Shown here in pieces: positions 29,056 through 39,331 of a stretch of 64,000 nucleotides of DNA. Each line of letters begins with the position of its first letter. Within the stretch, counting starts at the first letter, position 1. The stretch covers positions 22,831 to 86,830 of the forward strand of contig NZ_QNRY01000012.1 of NCBI RefSeq assembly GCF_003315515.1. The letters run 5' to 3'. The stretch comes from Brenneria salicis ATCC 15712 = DSM 30166. GTDB lineage: Bacteria; Pseudomonadota; Gammaproteobacteria; Enterobacterales; Enterobacteriaceae. The notes beneath the pieces were generated by a model. The model had not been told where the DNA came from and ran no database searches. It was given only the letters and a program-made list of their open reading frames with translations. The position numbers were made by a program, and so were the translations under genes.

Positions 29056-29814
29056 TCACCTGTATAACCAATAAGCCGTGCTCTCAATTCGGGCACCGCG
29101 ACGAAGATAGAGACGAAGCGCCGCCACATTGCCGACCTGTGTCGCGACGCGTAAACGTTGTATCCCTTGCTGCCGACACCATGTTTCAGCCAGCGCCATC
29201 AAATGCGAACCCACGCCACGACCGGTGATGCCGGGAAAAACGCCAAGTAACCCGATACGCGCTTCCCTCTCGCCAGACTGACGGATCGTCACCCAGCCTT
29301 GTGGTTGCCCGTTGTCGTCTTCAATTAACAGACACAGATCATCAAAGGCGCCAAGCACGGCGTTTTCGATCCACCGGGCGTAAAAGCGGCCACTGTCCGT
29401 TGGCTGATACCACGGGGCGCGGAAACGGTTCAGGGAGAAGACCTGCGCCGCCGCCTGACGCAGTTGCGGAATATCGGCGCGCTCAGCCAGACGCTGGCGA
29501 AGCGATACCGTCGCCGCCGGCGCATCATCCACAGACAAACAGAGGTCGACTTCACCTTCAACCAGCCGGAAACCGATATTCGCCAATGCATCAGCCAGCG
29601 CCAGATTATTGGCCGATATTTTCGCCTGCGTCAGCGCATAGCGCGTCAATGCCGCTGGCGTCAGGACCGGTGCGCTGGATGAGAAATTCAACTTGCCGCT
29701 GCTCAGATTGAAAAACTCGCTTTCCCAGTGCAGCGGGTCAATCGTGGCGCGGATCGCAGACACCGCCGAGGACATTGGCGTCTCCGCCGTCAGCCTGCGA
29801 TCAGAATTTTTCAT
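29056..29814 (-). CDS. wecD: dTDP-fucosamine acetyltransferase
   Basis: GNAT enzyme that acetylates dTDP-Fuc4N. 252 residues from 29814; acetyl-CoA motif GITGRGVGSHLMALAE, and conserved FRAPWYQPTDSGRFYARWIENAVLG and STAYWLYR as in E. coli WecD. An AGGAG SD five bases before the ATG supports 29814. The ATG at 29775 (MSSAVSAIRATIDPLHW) also has a GGAG and is closer to the E. coli start, so the first 13 residues are uncertain. It directly follows rffG, where rffH would be expected. Confidence 0.93.
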   Translation of the reverse strand: MKNSDRRLTAETPMSSAVSAIRATIDPLHWESEFFNLSSGKLNFSSSAPVLTPAALTRYALTQAKISANNLALADALANIGFRLVEGEVDLCLSVDDAPAATVSLRQRLAERADIPQLRQAAAQVFSLNRFRAPWYQPTDSGRFYARWIENAVLGAFDDLCLLIEDDNGQPQGWVTIRQSGEREARIGLLGVFPGITGRGVGSHLMALAETWCRQQGIQRLRVATQVGNVAALRLYLRRGARIESTAYWLYR

Positions 29815-29835
29815 CTTGGCTCCTCAACTTGCTGT

Positions 29836-30903
29836 TCAGTCGTTCAACCCCAGACGCTCGCTGGTGTAGGAGCCGTCCTGAACGCTGCGCCACCAGGCCT
29901 CATTATTCAGATACCAATCGACGGTTTTTCTCATGCCGGATTCGAAGGTTTCCTGCGGACGCCAGCCCAGTTCGCGCTCAATTTTACCGGCATCGATAGC
30001 GTAGCGCATATCATGGCCGGGACGATCTTTCACATAGGTGATCAGGTCACGGTAACGCTGCACGCCAACAGGTTTGTTAGGCGCCAGTTCTTCCAGCAAG
30101 TCACAGATCGTCTGCACGACTTCAATGTTCTTACGCTCGTTATGACCGCCGATATTATAGGTTTCGCCCACCTCACCTTCGGACACGACTTTATACAGCG
30201 CTCTGGCGTGATCTTCGACGAACAGCCAGTCACGGATCTGAGCGCCATCGCCATAAACCGGCAGCGGTTTACCCGCCACCGCGTTCAGGATCACCAGCGG
30301 GATCAATTTTTCAGGAAAATGGTAGGGGCCATAGTTGTTGGAACAGTTGGTGATCATGGTCGGCAGGCCGTAGGTACGCAGCCAGGCCCGCACCAGATGA
30401 TCGCTGGATGCTTTGGAGGCGGAATAAGGGCTGCTGGGCGCATACGGCGTCGTTTCCGTAAACAGGTCATCGGTGCCGTGCAAATCGCCAAAGACTTCGT
30501 CGGTCGAGATATGATGGAAACGGAACGCCGCTTTCGCGGCAGCTTCCATCTCTTGCCAATAGTGACGAGCAGCCTCAAGCAGCGTGTAAGTACCCACTAT
30601 ATTGGTTTCGATGAACGCCGCCGGACCATCAATAGAGCGATCGACGTGACTTTCCGCCGCCAGGTGCATTACCACGGCAGGCTGATAGTCGACAAACACC
30701 CGATCCAGCGCCGCCCGATCGCAAATATCGACCTGTTCAAAAGCGAAACGATCGCTGTTTGCAACTGGGGCCAGCGAAGACAGGTTGCCGGCGTAGGTCA
30801 GTTTGTCCACCACCACCACACTGTCCGGTGTTGCGGTCAGAATATGTCTTACCAAAGCCGAACCAATAAATCCGGCTCCGCCAGTGATTAAAATACGTTT
30901 CAA
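29836..30903 (-). CDS. rffG: dTDP-glucose 4,6-dehydratase
   Basis: Short-chain dehydrogenase making dTDP-4-keto-6-deoxyglucose for Fuc4NAc. 355 residues, the same as E. coli RffG. NAD motif GGAGFIGS at the N-terminus, catalytic [13 protein letters not shown], and DEVFGDLHG. The likely start is TTG at 30903, which overlaps the wecC stop (TTGA) and has AGGAG seven bases upstream. A GTG at 30909 is too close to the SD. Confidence 0.95.
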   Translation of the reverse strand: MKRILITGGAGFIGSALVRHILTATPDSVVVVDKLTYAGNLSSLAPVANSDRFAFEQVDICDRAALDRVFVDYQPAVVMHLAAESHVDRSIDGPAAFIETNIVGTYTLLEAARHYWQEMEAAAKAAFRFHHISTDEVFGDLHGTDDLFTETTPYAPSSPYSASKASSDHLVRAWLRTYGLPTMITNCSNNYGPYHFPEKLIPLVILNAVAGKPLPVYGDGAQIRDWLFVEDHARALYKVVSEGEVGETYNIGGHNERKNIEVVQTICDLLEELAPNKPVGVQRYRDLITYVKDRPGHDMRYAIDAGKIERELGWRPQETFESGMRKTVDWYLNNEAWWRSVQDGSYTSERLGLND

Positions 30904-32162
30904 CGCCACACTCCTTTTGTATCAATAACCCACTGTTGTTTAACATCTTCAGGGTTAATCGCTTTGAACTGGCGGTGATCGACCAGCATCACCAGGATAT
31001 CCGCATCCCGTAACGCTGACGCCGTATCAGCCAACTGCGCATACCCCGCCAGCACGGAGGGCAACTGTTTCACGTTTGGCTCCACCGCCAGCGTCGTACC
31101 CGCATGCCACTGTGCGATCATTGCCGTAATTTCCACGGCAGGACTTTCCCGCAAGTCGTCAATATCCGGCTTAAACGCCAGACCAAAGCAGGCTACCGTG
31201 ACTTCGCTGGCGCGTTTGTCCGTCTGTGCCAGAAAATCCGCCACCGCCGCTTTAACCTGATCGACAACCCACAGCGGTTTTCCGTCATTGACTAGTCTGG
31301 CGGTATGGATCAGTCTTGCCTGCCGCGGGTTCTGAGCGACGATAAACCAGGGATCAACGGCAATGCAGTGTCCGCCCACGCCGGGGCCGGGTTGCAGAAT
31401 ATTGACGCGTGGATGACGGTTTGCCAATCGGATAAGTTCCCATACGTTAATATTTTGTTCGGCGCAAATCAGCGATAGCTCATTGGCGAACGCAATATTC
31501 ACGTCACGGAAGCTATTTTCCGTCAGCTTGCACATTTCGGCGGTTCGGGAGTTAGTGACTACACACTCACCTTCAAGAAAAATGTTATACAGTTCGCGGG
31601 CGCGGGCGGAACACGTCGGCGTCATACCGCCAATGACCCGATCGTTTTTAATCAACTCGACCATCACCTGCCCCGGCAAAACGCGCTCAGGACAATAGGC
31701 GATATTGATGTCGGCCTTGTCTCCCGCCTGCTGTGGAAAACGGAGATCAGCGCGAACCTGCGCCAGCCATTGCGCCATTTGCTCGGTCGCCCCGACAGGC
31801 GAGGTGGATTCCAGAATGACCAGATCGCCTTTTTTCAACACTGGCGCGATCGACTCAGCCGCCGCCTGTACATAGGCCATATCCGGCTCATGGTCGCCTT
31901 TGAACGGGGTTGGCACCGCAATCAGAAAAGCATCCGCCGCAACGGGTTGGTTAAACGCGCGCAGATAACCATTTTCCACCGCTGTTTTCACCAGCGCATC
32001 CAGATCCGGTTCGACAATGTGAATCTCACCCCGGTTGATGGTGTCCACCGCTTTTTTATTTACGTCAATACCCGCCACCCGCTTTTTACGAGAGGCAAAT
32101 GCAGCGGCGGTCGGTAAACCGATATATCCCAGTCCGATAACCGAGATTGTCTCAAAACTCAT
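30900..32162 (-). CDS. wecC: UDP-N-acetyl-D-mannosamine dehydrogenase
   Basis: Oxidises UDP-ManNAc to UDP-ManNAcA with NAD. 420 residues from [20 protein letters not shown], the E. coli length; the longer frame to 32207 is rejected. Rossmann motif GLGYIGLP, catalytic cysteine in [15 protein letters not shown], and [17 protein letters not shown] near the C-terminus. It is 69 bases after wecB and overlaps rffG. Confidence 0.97.
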   Translation of the reverse strand: MSFETISVIGLGYIGLPTAAAFASRKKRVAGIDVNKKAVDTINRGEIHIVEPDLDALVKTAVENGYLRAFNQPVAADAFLIAVPTPFKGDHEPDMAYVQAAAESIAPVLKKGDLVILESTSPVGATEQMAQWLAQVRADLRFPQQAGDKADINIAYCPERVLPGQVMVELIKNDRVIGGMTPTCSARARELYNIFLEGECVVTNSRTAEMCKLTENSFRDVNIAFANELSLICAEQNINVWELIRLANRHPRVNILQPGPGVGGHCIAVDPWFIVAQNPRQARLIHTARLVNDGKPLWVVDQVKAAVADFLAQTDKRASEVTVACFGLAFKPDIDDLRESPAVEITAMIAQWHAGTTLAVEPNVKQLPSVLAGYAQLADTASALRDADILVMLVDHRQFKAINPEDVKQQWVIDTKGVWR

Positions 32163-32231
32163 AACGTCACCTGAAATTCGTGTGTGATGGCGGCGCTCCG
32201 CCATCATTGTATTGGTCGCCGCAAGCGGCGT

Positions 32232-33362
32232 TTAAAATCGCTCCTGGCGATTTTTTAACGCATCAACAATGCGTTGGCAGGCCTGACCATCGCCATAAGG
32301 GTTGTGCGCGCGGCTCATCATCTGATATTCGTTTTCGTCGGTCAGCAGCAGGGAAACCGTGTCCACGATTTTCGTCACGTCAGTGCCGACTAATCTCACC
32401 GTACCGGCTTCTATCGCCTCAGGCCGCTCGGTGGTTTCCCGCATCACCAGCACGGGTTTGCCTAACGAGGGCGCTTCCTCCTGAACGCCGCCGGAATCGG
32501 TCAAAATCATATACGCACGATTCATCAGATAAACAAATGGCAGGTAATCCTGCGGCGCAATCAACATCACATTGTTGATGCCGCTCAGGATGCGGTTGAC
32601 CGGTTCACTGACATTAGGATTAAGGTGAACCGGGTAAACAATCTGCGTATCGGGATGCCGTTTGGCGATATCCGCCAACGCGCTGCAAATACGCTCAAAA
32701 CCGCCGCCAAAGCTTTCACGCCGGTGTCCGGTCACCAGGATCAATCTTTTGGTCGTATCCAGAAAAGCATACTGTTGATCCAGACGACGACACAATTCCG
32801 CATCACGAATGATGCGATCCCGTACCCAGAACAACGCATCAATGACCGTATTGCCGGTGACGACAATGTGTCGATCCGACAAATGCTCACGCAGCAAATT
32901 TTGACGGGCATTTTCCGTCGGCGCGAAATGGTACATCGCCAGATGCCCGGTCAGCTTACGATTCGCTTCTTCCGGCCAGGGAGAATAGATGTTTCCGGTA
33001 CGCAGCCCGGCCTCTACGTGTCCGACAGGAATACGCTGATAAAACGCGGCCACACTCGCGGTAAGCGTTGTGGTGGTATCACCATGCACCAGCACCAAAT
33101 CGGGTTTGAATTCAGTCATGACCGGCTCAAGCCCGGTCAGAATGCGGCAGGATATCTCACTGAGGCTCTGTCCCGGTTGCATGATATTCAGATCGTAATC
33201 TGGCGTAATATCGAATAGACGCAGCACCTGATCCAGCATCTGCCGATGCTGGGCCGTTACGCAAATTCTCGATTCAAAGGCTTCATCCTGAGCCAGGGCA
33301 TGAACCAGCGGGGCCATCTTGATGGCCTCAGGCCGGGTGCCGAAAACAGTCAACACTTTCAC
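32232..33362 (-). CDS. wecB: UDP-N-acetylglucosamine 2-epimerase (non-hydrolysing)
   Basis: Interconverts UDP-GlcNAc and UDP-ManNAc. 376 residues, same as E. coli. Start is GTG (33360-33362), giving [20 protein letters not shown]. Conserved [49 protein letters not shown] and [19 protein letters not shown]. Confidence 0.97.
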   Translation of the reverse strand: MKVLTVFGTRPEAIKMAPLVHALAQDEAFESRICVTAQHRQMLDQVLRLFDITPDYDLNIMQPGQSLSEISCRILTGLEPVMTEFKPDLVLVHGDTTTTLTASVAAFYQRIPVGHVEAGLRTGNIYSPWPEEANRKLTGHLAMYHFAPTENARQNLLREHLSDRHIVVTGNTVIDALFWVRDRIIRDAELCRRLDQQYAFLDTTKRLILVTGHRRESFGGGFERICSALADIAKRHPDTQIVYPVHLNPNVSEPVNRILSGINNVMLIAPQDYLPFVYLMNRAYMILTDSGGVQEEAPSLGKPVLVMRETTERPEAIEAGTVRLVGTDVTKIVDTVSLLLTDENEYQMMSRAHNPYGDGQACQRIVDALKNRQERF

Positions 33363-33430
33363 GGTGAATCTCTTTAATCAAGTTAGACGCAGACTTTTCA
33401 CTGCGAATCGGACGTTACCCGTTAAGCGGG

Positions 33431-34477
33431 TTAACGTGGACGACGTACCAAAGCAAAACCCGCGCCCACTAACGCGCCGATCGCGCCCCACATCACCATC
33501 AGGAAGGCGCGGCGCGGGCTATCACGCTTCACCGGTTCTTCCGGCGTGCGCAGGTAGCGGTAGGTCTGGAAATTAGCGTTAAGCGTGGGGCCGACATTCA
33601 GTGTGGTCAGCATGGCGCGATTTTGATCGTATTCGAGATCATAGTGCGGCCCGCTGGCTTGCAAAGATTCCAGACGTGCCTGCAACATCGGCCTTCCCAG
33701 TAAAAACATTTCCGATGCAGGCAATTCATCCGCCGGCGTATCGGTCTGGCTACGGCTGATACCTTGCTGCCGGGCGATTTTCAGCCCCTGTTCGACACTC
33801 TGGATTTCCCGTTCGTAAATCGCCCTGGCAACGGCTTCCTGCCGTTTGATCTGCGACTTGATGAAGATGGTTCTGGCCGCCCATGCGCCAGTGATTTCTT
33901 CATTCAGATGACCGGCGGCTTGTTGACTGGCAAACACCACATACTGACGCAGTAAAGTATTGGCATCAGCCGAGGTTTCCGCCGCCAGCTTCACCGTATC
34001 ACGGGTTTTCTTGGCGTCATCACGCGGTGTGAACTGAATATTATTCACCAGTTCATCCAGTAGCGCGGCATCAGCCTTCGTATCCCCTTCCTGCCGCTGT
34101 TTGTAATAGTCGGTCTGCAACCAGAAATCCCGGCGGGTATCATATGCCGCCAGTTGCACAATGAACTCGGCATAAACATCGGATGAAATAGAGGGTTGCT
34201 CACCTTGCGGGACAGAAAAGGCTTGCGCATCAAGATTGCGGAGAAACTGTTGCTGGGAATAGTAACCGCCCAACATATTCACCGTCGGTTTATCCGTAAT
34301 CGCCGTCGCGCTCCATTCCTGTTTTACCAGGTAGGAATAGAGTAACGCGATAACGCCAAACAACGCGGCGATGGCGATGATCCAAGGCTTACCACGCCAC
34401 AGCGTGTGAAATAAGCCGCGAATGTCCAGTTCGTTATCAACTAACGTATTCCCGGCAGACTGGTTCTCTGATTTCAT
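33431..34477 (-). CDS. wzzE: ECA chain-length regulator WzzE
   Basis: 348-residue polysaccharide co-polymerase. It has an N-terminal membrane span (about 33-53, PWIIAIAALFGVIALLYSY), a long periplasmic helical domain and a C-terminal span ending in a basic tail (ALVRRPR). The proline-rich segment before the second span (TPEEPVKRDSPRRAF) is typical of the family. It sits between wecA and wecB as in E. coli. Confidence 0.95.
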   Translation of the reverse strand: MKSENQSAGNTLVDNELDIRGLFHTLWRGKPWIIAIAALFGVIALLYSYLVKQEWSATAITDKPTVNMLGGYYSQQQFLRNLDAQAFSVPQGEQPSISSDVYAEFIVQLAAYDTRRDFWLQTDYYKQRQEGDTKADAALLDELVNNIQFTPRDDAKKTRDTVKLAAETSADANTLLRQYVVFASQQAAGHLNEEITGAWAARTIFIKSQIKRQEAVARAIYEREIQSVEQGLKIARQQGISRSQTDTPADELPASEMFLLGRPMLQARLESLQASGPHYDLEYDQNRAMLTTLNVGPTLNANFQTYRYLRTPEEPVKRDSPRRAFLMVMWGAIGALVGAGFALVRRPR

Positions 34478-34498
34478 TACTTCCCCAATATTATTTGG

Positions 34499-35596
34499 TT
34501 AAGGTAACTGCTTTTGCTCATCGACATGCCGCATACGACGCTTGATCCGCTTGATAAAACGAGCGACTCGCCATGCGCGTTTCAGGCAATAACCATAGAA
34601 CAAAAATGCAAGCAAGAATAAGGCCAACATAACCCATTCTGGAACAAAAGAGAGATATTCTCCGACTACTCCTACTGCGGCTAATAATGCGGCGGCCAGG
34701 GTAATCAATACAAAAGCTTGTCGGGAGGTAAAGCCAGCCCTCATCATCAGATGATGGATATGCTGGCGATCCGGCGAAAATGGACTCATCCCCTTACGTA
34801 ACCGCCGATACATGATCGCAATCATATCAATCAGCGGGATCGCGATAATCCATAACGCGGTTACCGGATTAATGGGATGCTGTATCCCCTGTGTTGTCTG
34901 AATCAGCAGCCAGATAGCCGTAAAACCAATCATTGTGCTACCGGCATCGCCCATAAAAACTTTATACCGTTTACCGAAAACCCCAAGGTTGAGCAGAATG
35001 TAAGGCAGGGTGGCGGCAATCATGGCAAAACACCATAACGCCAGATTCGCATGGCCGTTGAGATACAACAGTATCCCCAACGCGCCAAAGGAGACGCTGG
35101 ATAAGCCGCCCAGCAATCCGTCAATCCCATCCACCATGTTAAATGCGTTGATCGCGGCCCAGACCGCAAATAGCGTCACCAGATAACCAAACGGCCCTAA
35201 CCCCATCTGCCACGGTCCGAAAATATACCCCAGGTTATGCAAAGTGAGCCCGGCAAACCCCATCATGATGGCCGCGACGCACGCCTGTACAATGGCGCGA
35301 ATTTTCACACTGATATCGAAGCGGTCGTCCAGCGCGCCGACAAACACCAGAATACCTGCGCAAAACAGGTAAAGTCGGAAATTGGGAATGTAGTAATCGG
35401 TGATCAGAAAGGTAAAGCAGATCCCGGCGTACACGGAAACGCCGCCAACCAAAGGAATCAACCCCTGGTGCCGTTTACGGTAGTTCGGGCGATCGACAAG
35501 TCCTATTTTTCTCGCCATCCGGCGAGCTAAAAATAGGAAGCCCAGAGAAAACAGGAAAATGATTAATAATTCAATACTCATAATGAGTAAATTCAC
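34499..35596 (-). CDS. wecA: UDP-GlcNAc:undecaprenyl-phosphate GlcNAc-1-phosphate transferase
   Basis: First enzyme of ECA (and of many O-antigens); the target of tunicamycin. 365 residues with about eleven membrane spans. Conserved GALDDRFDISVKIRA, NAFNMVDGIDGLLGG, VFMGDAGSTMIGF (DDxxD-type and NMxDGIDG motifs) and SPFSPDRQHIHHLMMRAGF. Start taken as GTG at 35596 (MNLLIMSIELL) by comparison with E. coli; an ATG at 35581 is possible, and neither has a strong SD. Confidence 0.96.
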   Translation of the reverse strand: MNLLIMSIELLIIFLFSLGFLFLARRMARKIGLVDRPNYRKRHQGLIPLVGGVSVYAGICFTFLITDYYIPNFRLYLFCAGILVFVGALDDRFDISVKIRAIVQACVAAIMMGFAGLTLHNLGYIFGPWQMGLGPFGYLVTLFAVWAAINAFNMVDGIDGLLGGLSSVSFGALGILLYLNGHANLALWCFAMIAATLPYILLNLGVFGKRYKVFMGDAGSTMIGFTAIWLLIQTTQGIQHPINPVTALWIIAIPLIDMIAIMYRRLRKGMSPFSPDRQHIHHLMMRAGFTSRQAFVLITLAAALLAAVGVVGEYLSFVPEWVMLALFLLAFLFYGYCLKRAWRVARFIKRIKRRMRHVDEQKQLP

Positions 35597-35931
35597 CGTT
35601 CACAGCTTCGCTGCGGCTGCTCAATATATGCTCGGTTTATGTCTTAAATACTATCTTCGCTTAAACACTATCGTCACATAAATACTATCGTCGCATTGAA
35701 ACAGCGACATTCAGCAAGACGCACTTGCTGTGCGGGCGATCAGCATAGTCTAAAAGAGACACGATTCGTAACCTGAATAGCTCAAACGACCATTTTACCG
35801 GCATCGATATAAAAAATCGCCGGGAATGATTTTCAACATCGCCTGCGACGGCCCGTAGAATGGCGGGCAAAGATAACCTGCCATAAAAAACGCCACGACC
35901 CCGCGTGGCGTTCCCCGAGTTCATCCGTGAT
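35597..35931. other. rho-wecA intergenic region
   Basis: 335 bases carrying the rho terminator near its right end and presumably the wecA promoter. I see no convincing promoter hexamers and no real gene. A 79-codon minus frame (35685-35924) overlaps the terminator and has no family. Confidence 0.6.
35885..35912 (-). terminator. rho terminator
   Basis: Arms AACGCCACG and CGTGGCGTT on both strands around a 6-base loop. On the minus strand the stem is followed by a T-rich tract. It lies 20 bases after the rho stop. Confidence 0.85.
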
Positions 35932-37191
35932 TTATGAACGCTTCATCATGTCAAAGAATTCATCGTTGGTTTTGGTCATCGCCAACTTGTTAATCAGGAA
36001 TTCCATGGCGTCAATCTCACCCATCGGGTGGATGATCTTACGCAGAATCCACATCTTCTGGAGTTCTTCAGACGTGGTCAGCAATTCTTCTTTACGCGTA
36101 CCGGAACGGTTGTAATCGATAGCCGGGAATACGCGTTTTTCGGCAATTTTACGGGCCAGATGCAATTCCATGTTACCGGTGCCTTTGAACTCTTCGTAAA
36201 TGACCTCGTCCATTTTCGAACCGGTATCGACCAGTGCGGTTGCGATGATCGTCAGGCTGCCGCCTTCTTCAACGTTACGGGCGGCGCCGAAGAAACGTTT
36301 CGGGCGATGCAGGGCATTGGCGTCCACACCACCGGTCAATACTTTGCCGGAAGCAGGCACAACAGTGTTATAAGCACGCGCCAGGCGGGTGATGGAATCC
36401 AGCAGAATGATAACGTCTTTTTTATGCTCGACCAGACGCTTGGCTTTTTCGATCACCATTTCGGCAACCTGAACGTGGCGGGAAGCGGGTTCATCAAAGG
36501 TGGAGGCAACCACTTCACCCTTGACCAGACGCTGCATCTCGGTCACTTCTTCCGGGCGCTCGTCAATCAGCAACACCATCAGCACGCAGTCAGGATGGTT
36601 GTAGGCGATACTTTGTGCAATATTCTGCAACAGCATGGTTTTACCCGCTTTTGGCGGCGCAACGATCAGACCACGCTGACCACGACCAATAGGCGAGGCC
36701 AAATCCAGTACGCGAGCCGTCAAGTCTTCTGTTGAACCGTTACCGCGCTCCATGCGCAGGCGGGAATTCGCGTGCAAAGGGGTAAGGTTTTCAAACAGGA
36801 TTTTATTGCGGGCGTTTTCAGGTTTGTCGTAGTTGACTTCGTTTACTTTCAACAGCGCAAAATAGCGTTCCCCTTCTTTTGGCGGACGAATTTTGCCTGA
36901 AATAGTGTCGCCAGTACGAAGGTTAAAACGGCGGATTTGGCTGGGAGAAACGTAGATATCATCAGGGCCGGCAAGGTAGGAACTGTCTGCGGAACGGAGG
37001 AAACCGAAGCCATCCTGCAATATTTCCAGCACACCATCGCCAAAAATATCCTCGCCGCTTTTTGCGTGCTGCTTGAGAATGGCAAAAATAATGTCCTGCT
37101 TGCGCATGCGAGCGAGGTTTTCCAGTCCCATATTTTCGCCGAGAGTAATTAACTCAGAAACCGGCGTATTCTTTAATTCGGTAAGATTCAT
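35932..37191 (-). CDS. rho: Transcription termination factor Rho
   Basis: 419-residue hexameric RNA-dependent ATPase, the same length as E. coli Rho. Start [23 protein letters not shown]-binding cold-shock domain near residues 50-125 ([21 protein letters not shown]); Walker A APPKAGKT near 178-185; Walker [16 protein letters not shown]-loop and Q-loop in [12 protein letters not shown] and [15 protein letters not shown] leader of about 330 bases upstream suggests autoregulation, as known for rho. Confidence 0.98.
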   Translation of the reverse strand: MNLTELKNTPVSELITLGENMGLENLARMRKQDIIFAILKQHAKSGEDIFGDGVLEILQDGFGFLRSADSSYLAGPDDIYVSPSQIRRFNLRTGDTISGKIRPPKEGERYFALLKVNEVNYDKPENARNKILFENLTPLHANSRLRMERGNGSTEDLTARVLDLASPIGRGQRGLIVAPPKAGKTMLLQNIAQSIAYNHPDCVLMVLLIDERPEEVTEMQRLVKGEVVASTFDEPASRHVQVAEMVIEKAKRLVEHKKDVIILLDSITRLARAYNTVVPASGKVLTGGVDANALHRPKRFFGAARNVEEGGSLTIIATALVDTGSKMDEVIYEEFKGTGNMELHLARKIAEKRVFPAIDYNRSGTRKEELLTTSEELQKMWILRKIIHPMGEIDAMEFLINKLAMTKTNDEFFDMMKRS

Positions 37192-37607
37192 AGTGGTGGG
37201 TTCTTAAACTCGGGGTAAATCTCGAACTATTAACGTGAATGGTATGGCAGGGTCATCCGTGCCTCTATAATAACCTTCAATCACCGAACATCCGTTTTGT
37301 TGCGCTCTTAACGCATGCAGTATCTGCACAAAACGACCATAAGGGATTCAAAGATACATAAAACCAGTTATTTTAAAACTATTAGATTGTCCAAACCAGA
37401 TGACGAACATTTTTGTAAATCAATGACTTTCTGATTTTGACATAGAATAATACTTTAGATTCTAACTTTCAGGCTTAAGCCTAAAGGCTTAAACATAGGT
37501 AAGTACGATATGCAGTGTTGATGAATCTAGCACGCTTCCTGGCGGGCGGCAAGCGGTCAATAGAGAATTACTCATGTTGGCTGCCACCCTCAGGAATATG
37601 GAATGAA
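37192..37607 (-). other. Long rho leader region
   Basis: 416 bases between rho and trxA with a promoter at its upstream end and a small hairpin (TTAAGCC-TAAA-GGCTTAA at 37475-37492, inside the palindrome AGGCTTAAGCCT). The E. coli leader peptide gene rhoL is not recognisable: the only ATG in a comparable place (minus strand near 37315) is closed after two codons. The length and AT-richness fit Rho-dependent attenuation of rho, which is known in E. coli. Confidence 0.55.
37524..37552 (-). promoter_or_regulatory. Probable rho promoter
   Basis: -35 TTGCCG (37547-37552), 17-base spacer, -10 TAGATT (37524-37529) with an extended TGC just before it. It implies a 5' leader of over 300 bases. Confidence 0.55.
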
Positions 37608-37934
37608 TTATAGATTGGCGGTCAGGAATTCTTTCAGTTGCCCTTTAGACAAGGCCCCGACTTTGGTTGCCGCGACTTCGCCATTTTTGAACAGCAACAG
37701 CGTAGGAATACCACGAATACCGAATTTCGGTGCCGTCGCCGGGTTTTCGTCAATGTTAAGTTTGGCAACGGTCAGTTTACCCGCGAACTCTTCTGCAATT
37801 TCATCCAGTATAGGAGCGATCATTTTACAGGGACCACACCACTCAGCCCAGAAATCAACCAGGGTTACGCCCTCAGCGTCCAATACTTGCGTATCGAAAC
37901 TGCCATCAGTCAGGTGAATAATTTTATCGCTCAT
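37608..37934 (-). CDS. trxA: Thioredoxin 1
   Basis: 108-residue cytoplasmic dithiol reductant for ribonucleotide reductase, PAPS reductase and others. Active site WCGPC with Cys33 and Cys36; cis-proline in [14 protein letters not shown]. Divergent from rhlB and upstream of rho, the standard order. Confidence 0.98.
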   Translation of the reverse strand: MSDKIIHLTDGSFDTQVLDAEGVTLVDFWAEWCGPCKMIAPILDEIAEEFAGKLTVAKLNIDENPATAPKFGIRGIPTLLLFKNGEVAATKVGALSKGQLKEFLTANL

Positions 37935-38053
37935 GTTTTACTCCACAGGATTATATCTACCTTGTTGGTGTAGCATTAACCAACGGTAAGGTTGACTTTA
38001 TTTCACCGGATACGCTTTCGTAAAGCAATAGTTAACTGATATTCTACCACACT

Positions 38054-39325
38054 ATGAGCAAAACACACTTAACAGAACAGAAGTTTTCCGACTTCGCCCT
38101 GCACCCGCAGGTTATAGAAGCCCTTGAAAGCAAAGGGTTTCATAACTGCACGCCTATTCAGGCGTTAGCATTGCCGCTGGCTTTATCAGGGCGCGATGTA
38201 GCAGGTCAGGCGCAAACCGGTACTGGCAAGACGCTGGCTTTTCTCGCGTCTACTTTCCATTATTTGCTTTCGCACCCGGCAAGCTCTGAGCGTCAGACCA
38301 ACCAGCCGCGTGCTTTAATCATGGCGCCGACGCGTGAATTGGCCGTGCAAATTCACTCTGACGCTGAAGCTCTTTCACGTCTTACCGGGCTGAAACTCGG
38401 TTTGGCGTATGGCGGCGACGGCTACGACAAACAACTCAAGGTGCTGGAAAGCGGCGTCGATATTCTGGTAGGCACCACTGGCCGCCTGATCGACTACACC
38501 AAGCAGAATTACATCAATATGGGTGCGATCCAGGTCGTGATCCTGGATGAGGCCGATCGCATGTACGATCTCGGCTTTATCAAAGATATCCGCTGGCTGT
38601 TTCGCCGCATGCCGCCGGTCACCCAGCGCCTGAATATGCTCTTTTCCGCGACGCTTTCCTACCGCGTTCGCGAACTCGCTTTTGAACAAATGAATAATGC
38701 CGAGTATGTGGAAGTCGAACCGGAGCAAAAAACTGGCCACCGCATCAAAGAAGAGTTGTTCTATCCGTCGAATGAAGAAAAAATGCGCCTGCTCCAGACA
38801 CTGCTTGAGGAAGAGTGGCCGGATCGCTGCATTATTTTCGCCAATACCAAACACCGTTGTGAAGATATCTGGGGCCATCTGGCCGCCGATGGTCACCGCG
38901 TGGGTCTGCTGACGGGCGACGTGGCGCAGAAAAAACGTTTGCGTATTCTGGATGAATTCACCAACGGCAATCTGGACATTCTGGTTGCGACGGACGTAGC
39001 GGCGCGCGGCCTGCATATTCCGTCAGTCACCCATGTCTTCAACTATGATCTGCCGGATGACTGTGAAGACTATGTTCACCGTATTGGCCGTACTGGCCGC
39101 GCCGGTCAAAGCGGTTTCTCCATCAGTCTGGCTTGTGAAGAATACGCGCTGAATCTGCCTGCTATCGAAACCTATATCGGTCACGGTATTCCGGTCAGCA
39201 AGTACAACAGCGACGCATTGCTCAACGATTTACCGGCGCCGAAGCGCATAACGCGCCCGCCACGCACCAATAACGGCCCACGCAGAAACAATGCGCCGCG
39301 TAATAATCGTAAACGGCTAGGTTGA
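38054..39325 (+). CDS. rhlB: ATP-dependent RNA helicase RhlB
   Basis: DEAD-box helicase of the RNA degradosome, which unwinds mRNA for PNPase by docking on RNase E. 423 residues. Q-motif region [14 protein letters not shown], Walker [32 protein letters not shown] (FSATLSYR) and [10 protein letters not shown] are in order. The basic C-terminal tail ([20 protein letters not shown]) is typical. gppA starts 6 bases later. Confidence 0.97.
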   Translation: MSKTHLTEQKFSDFALHPQVIEALESKGFHNCTPIQALALPLALSGRDVAGQAQTGTGKTLAFLASTFHYLLSHPASSERQTNQPRALIMAPTRELAVQIHSDAEALSRLTGLKLGLAYGGDGYDKQLKVLESGVDILVGTTGRLIDYTKQNYINMGAIQVVILDEADRMYDLGFIKDIRWLFRRMPPVTQRLNMLFSATLSYRVRELAFEQMNNAEYVEVEPEQKTGHRIKEELFYPSNEEKMRLLQTLLEEEWPDRCIIFANTKHRCEDIWGHLAADGHRVGLLTGDVAQKKRLRILDEFTNGNLDILVATDVAARGLHIPSVTHVFNYDLPDDCEDYVHRIGRTGRAGQSGFSISLACEEYALNLPAIETYIGHGIPVSKYNSDALLNDLPAPKRITRPPRTNNGPRRNNAPRNNRKRLG

Positions 39326-39331
39326 TCGCAA

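Noticed and set aside
30900..30909. GTG at 30909 as the rffG start
   Set aside because: It is almost on top of the AGGAG; TTG at 30903 has correct spacing, overlaps the wecC stop as TTGA and gives the E. coli length.
35685..35924. 79-codon minus frame between wecA and rho
   Set aside because: Overlaps the rho terminator hairpin, has no recognisable family and no good ribosome site.
37290..37340. rhoL leader peptide
   Set aside because: The only ATG in a similar place is followed by a stop after two codons, and no similarity to E. coli RhoL was seen.
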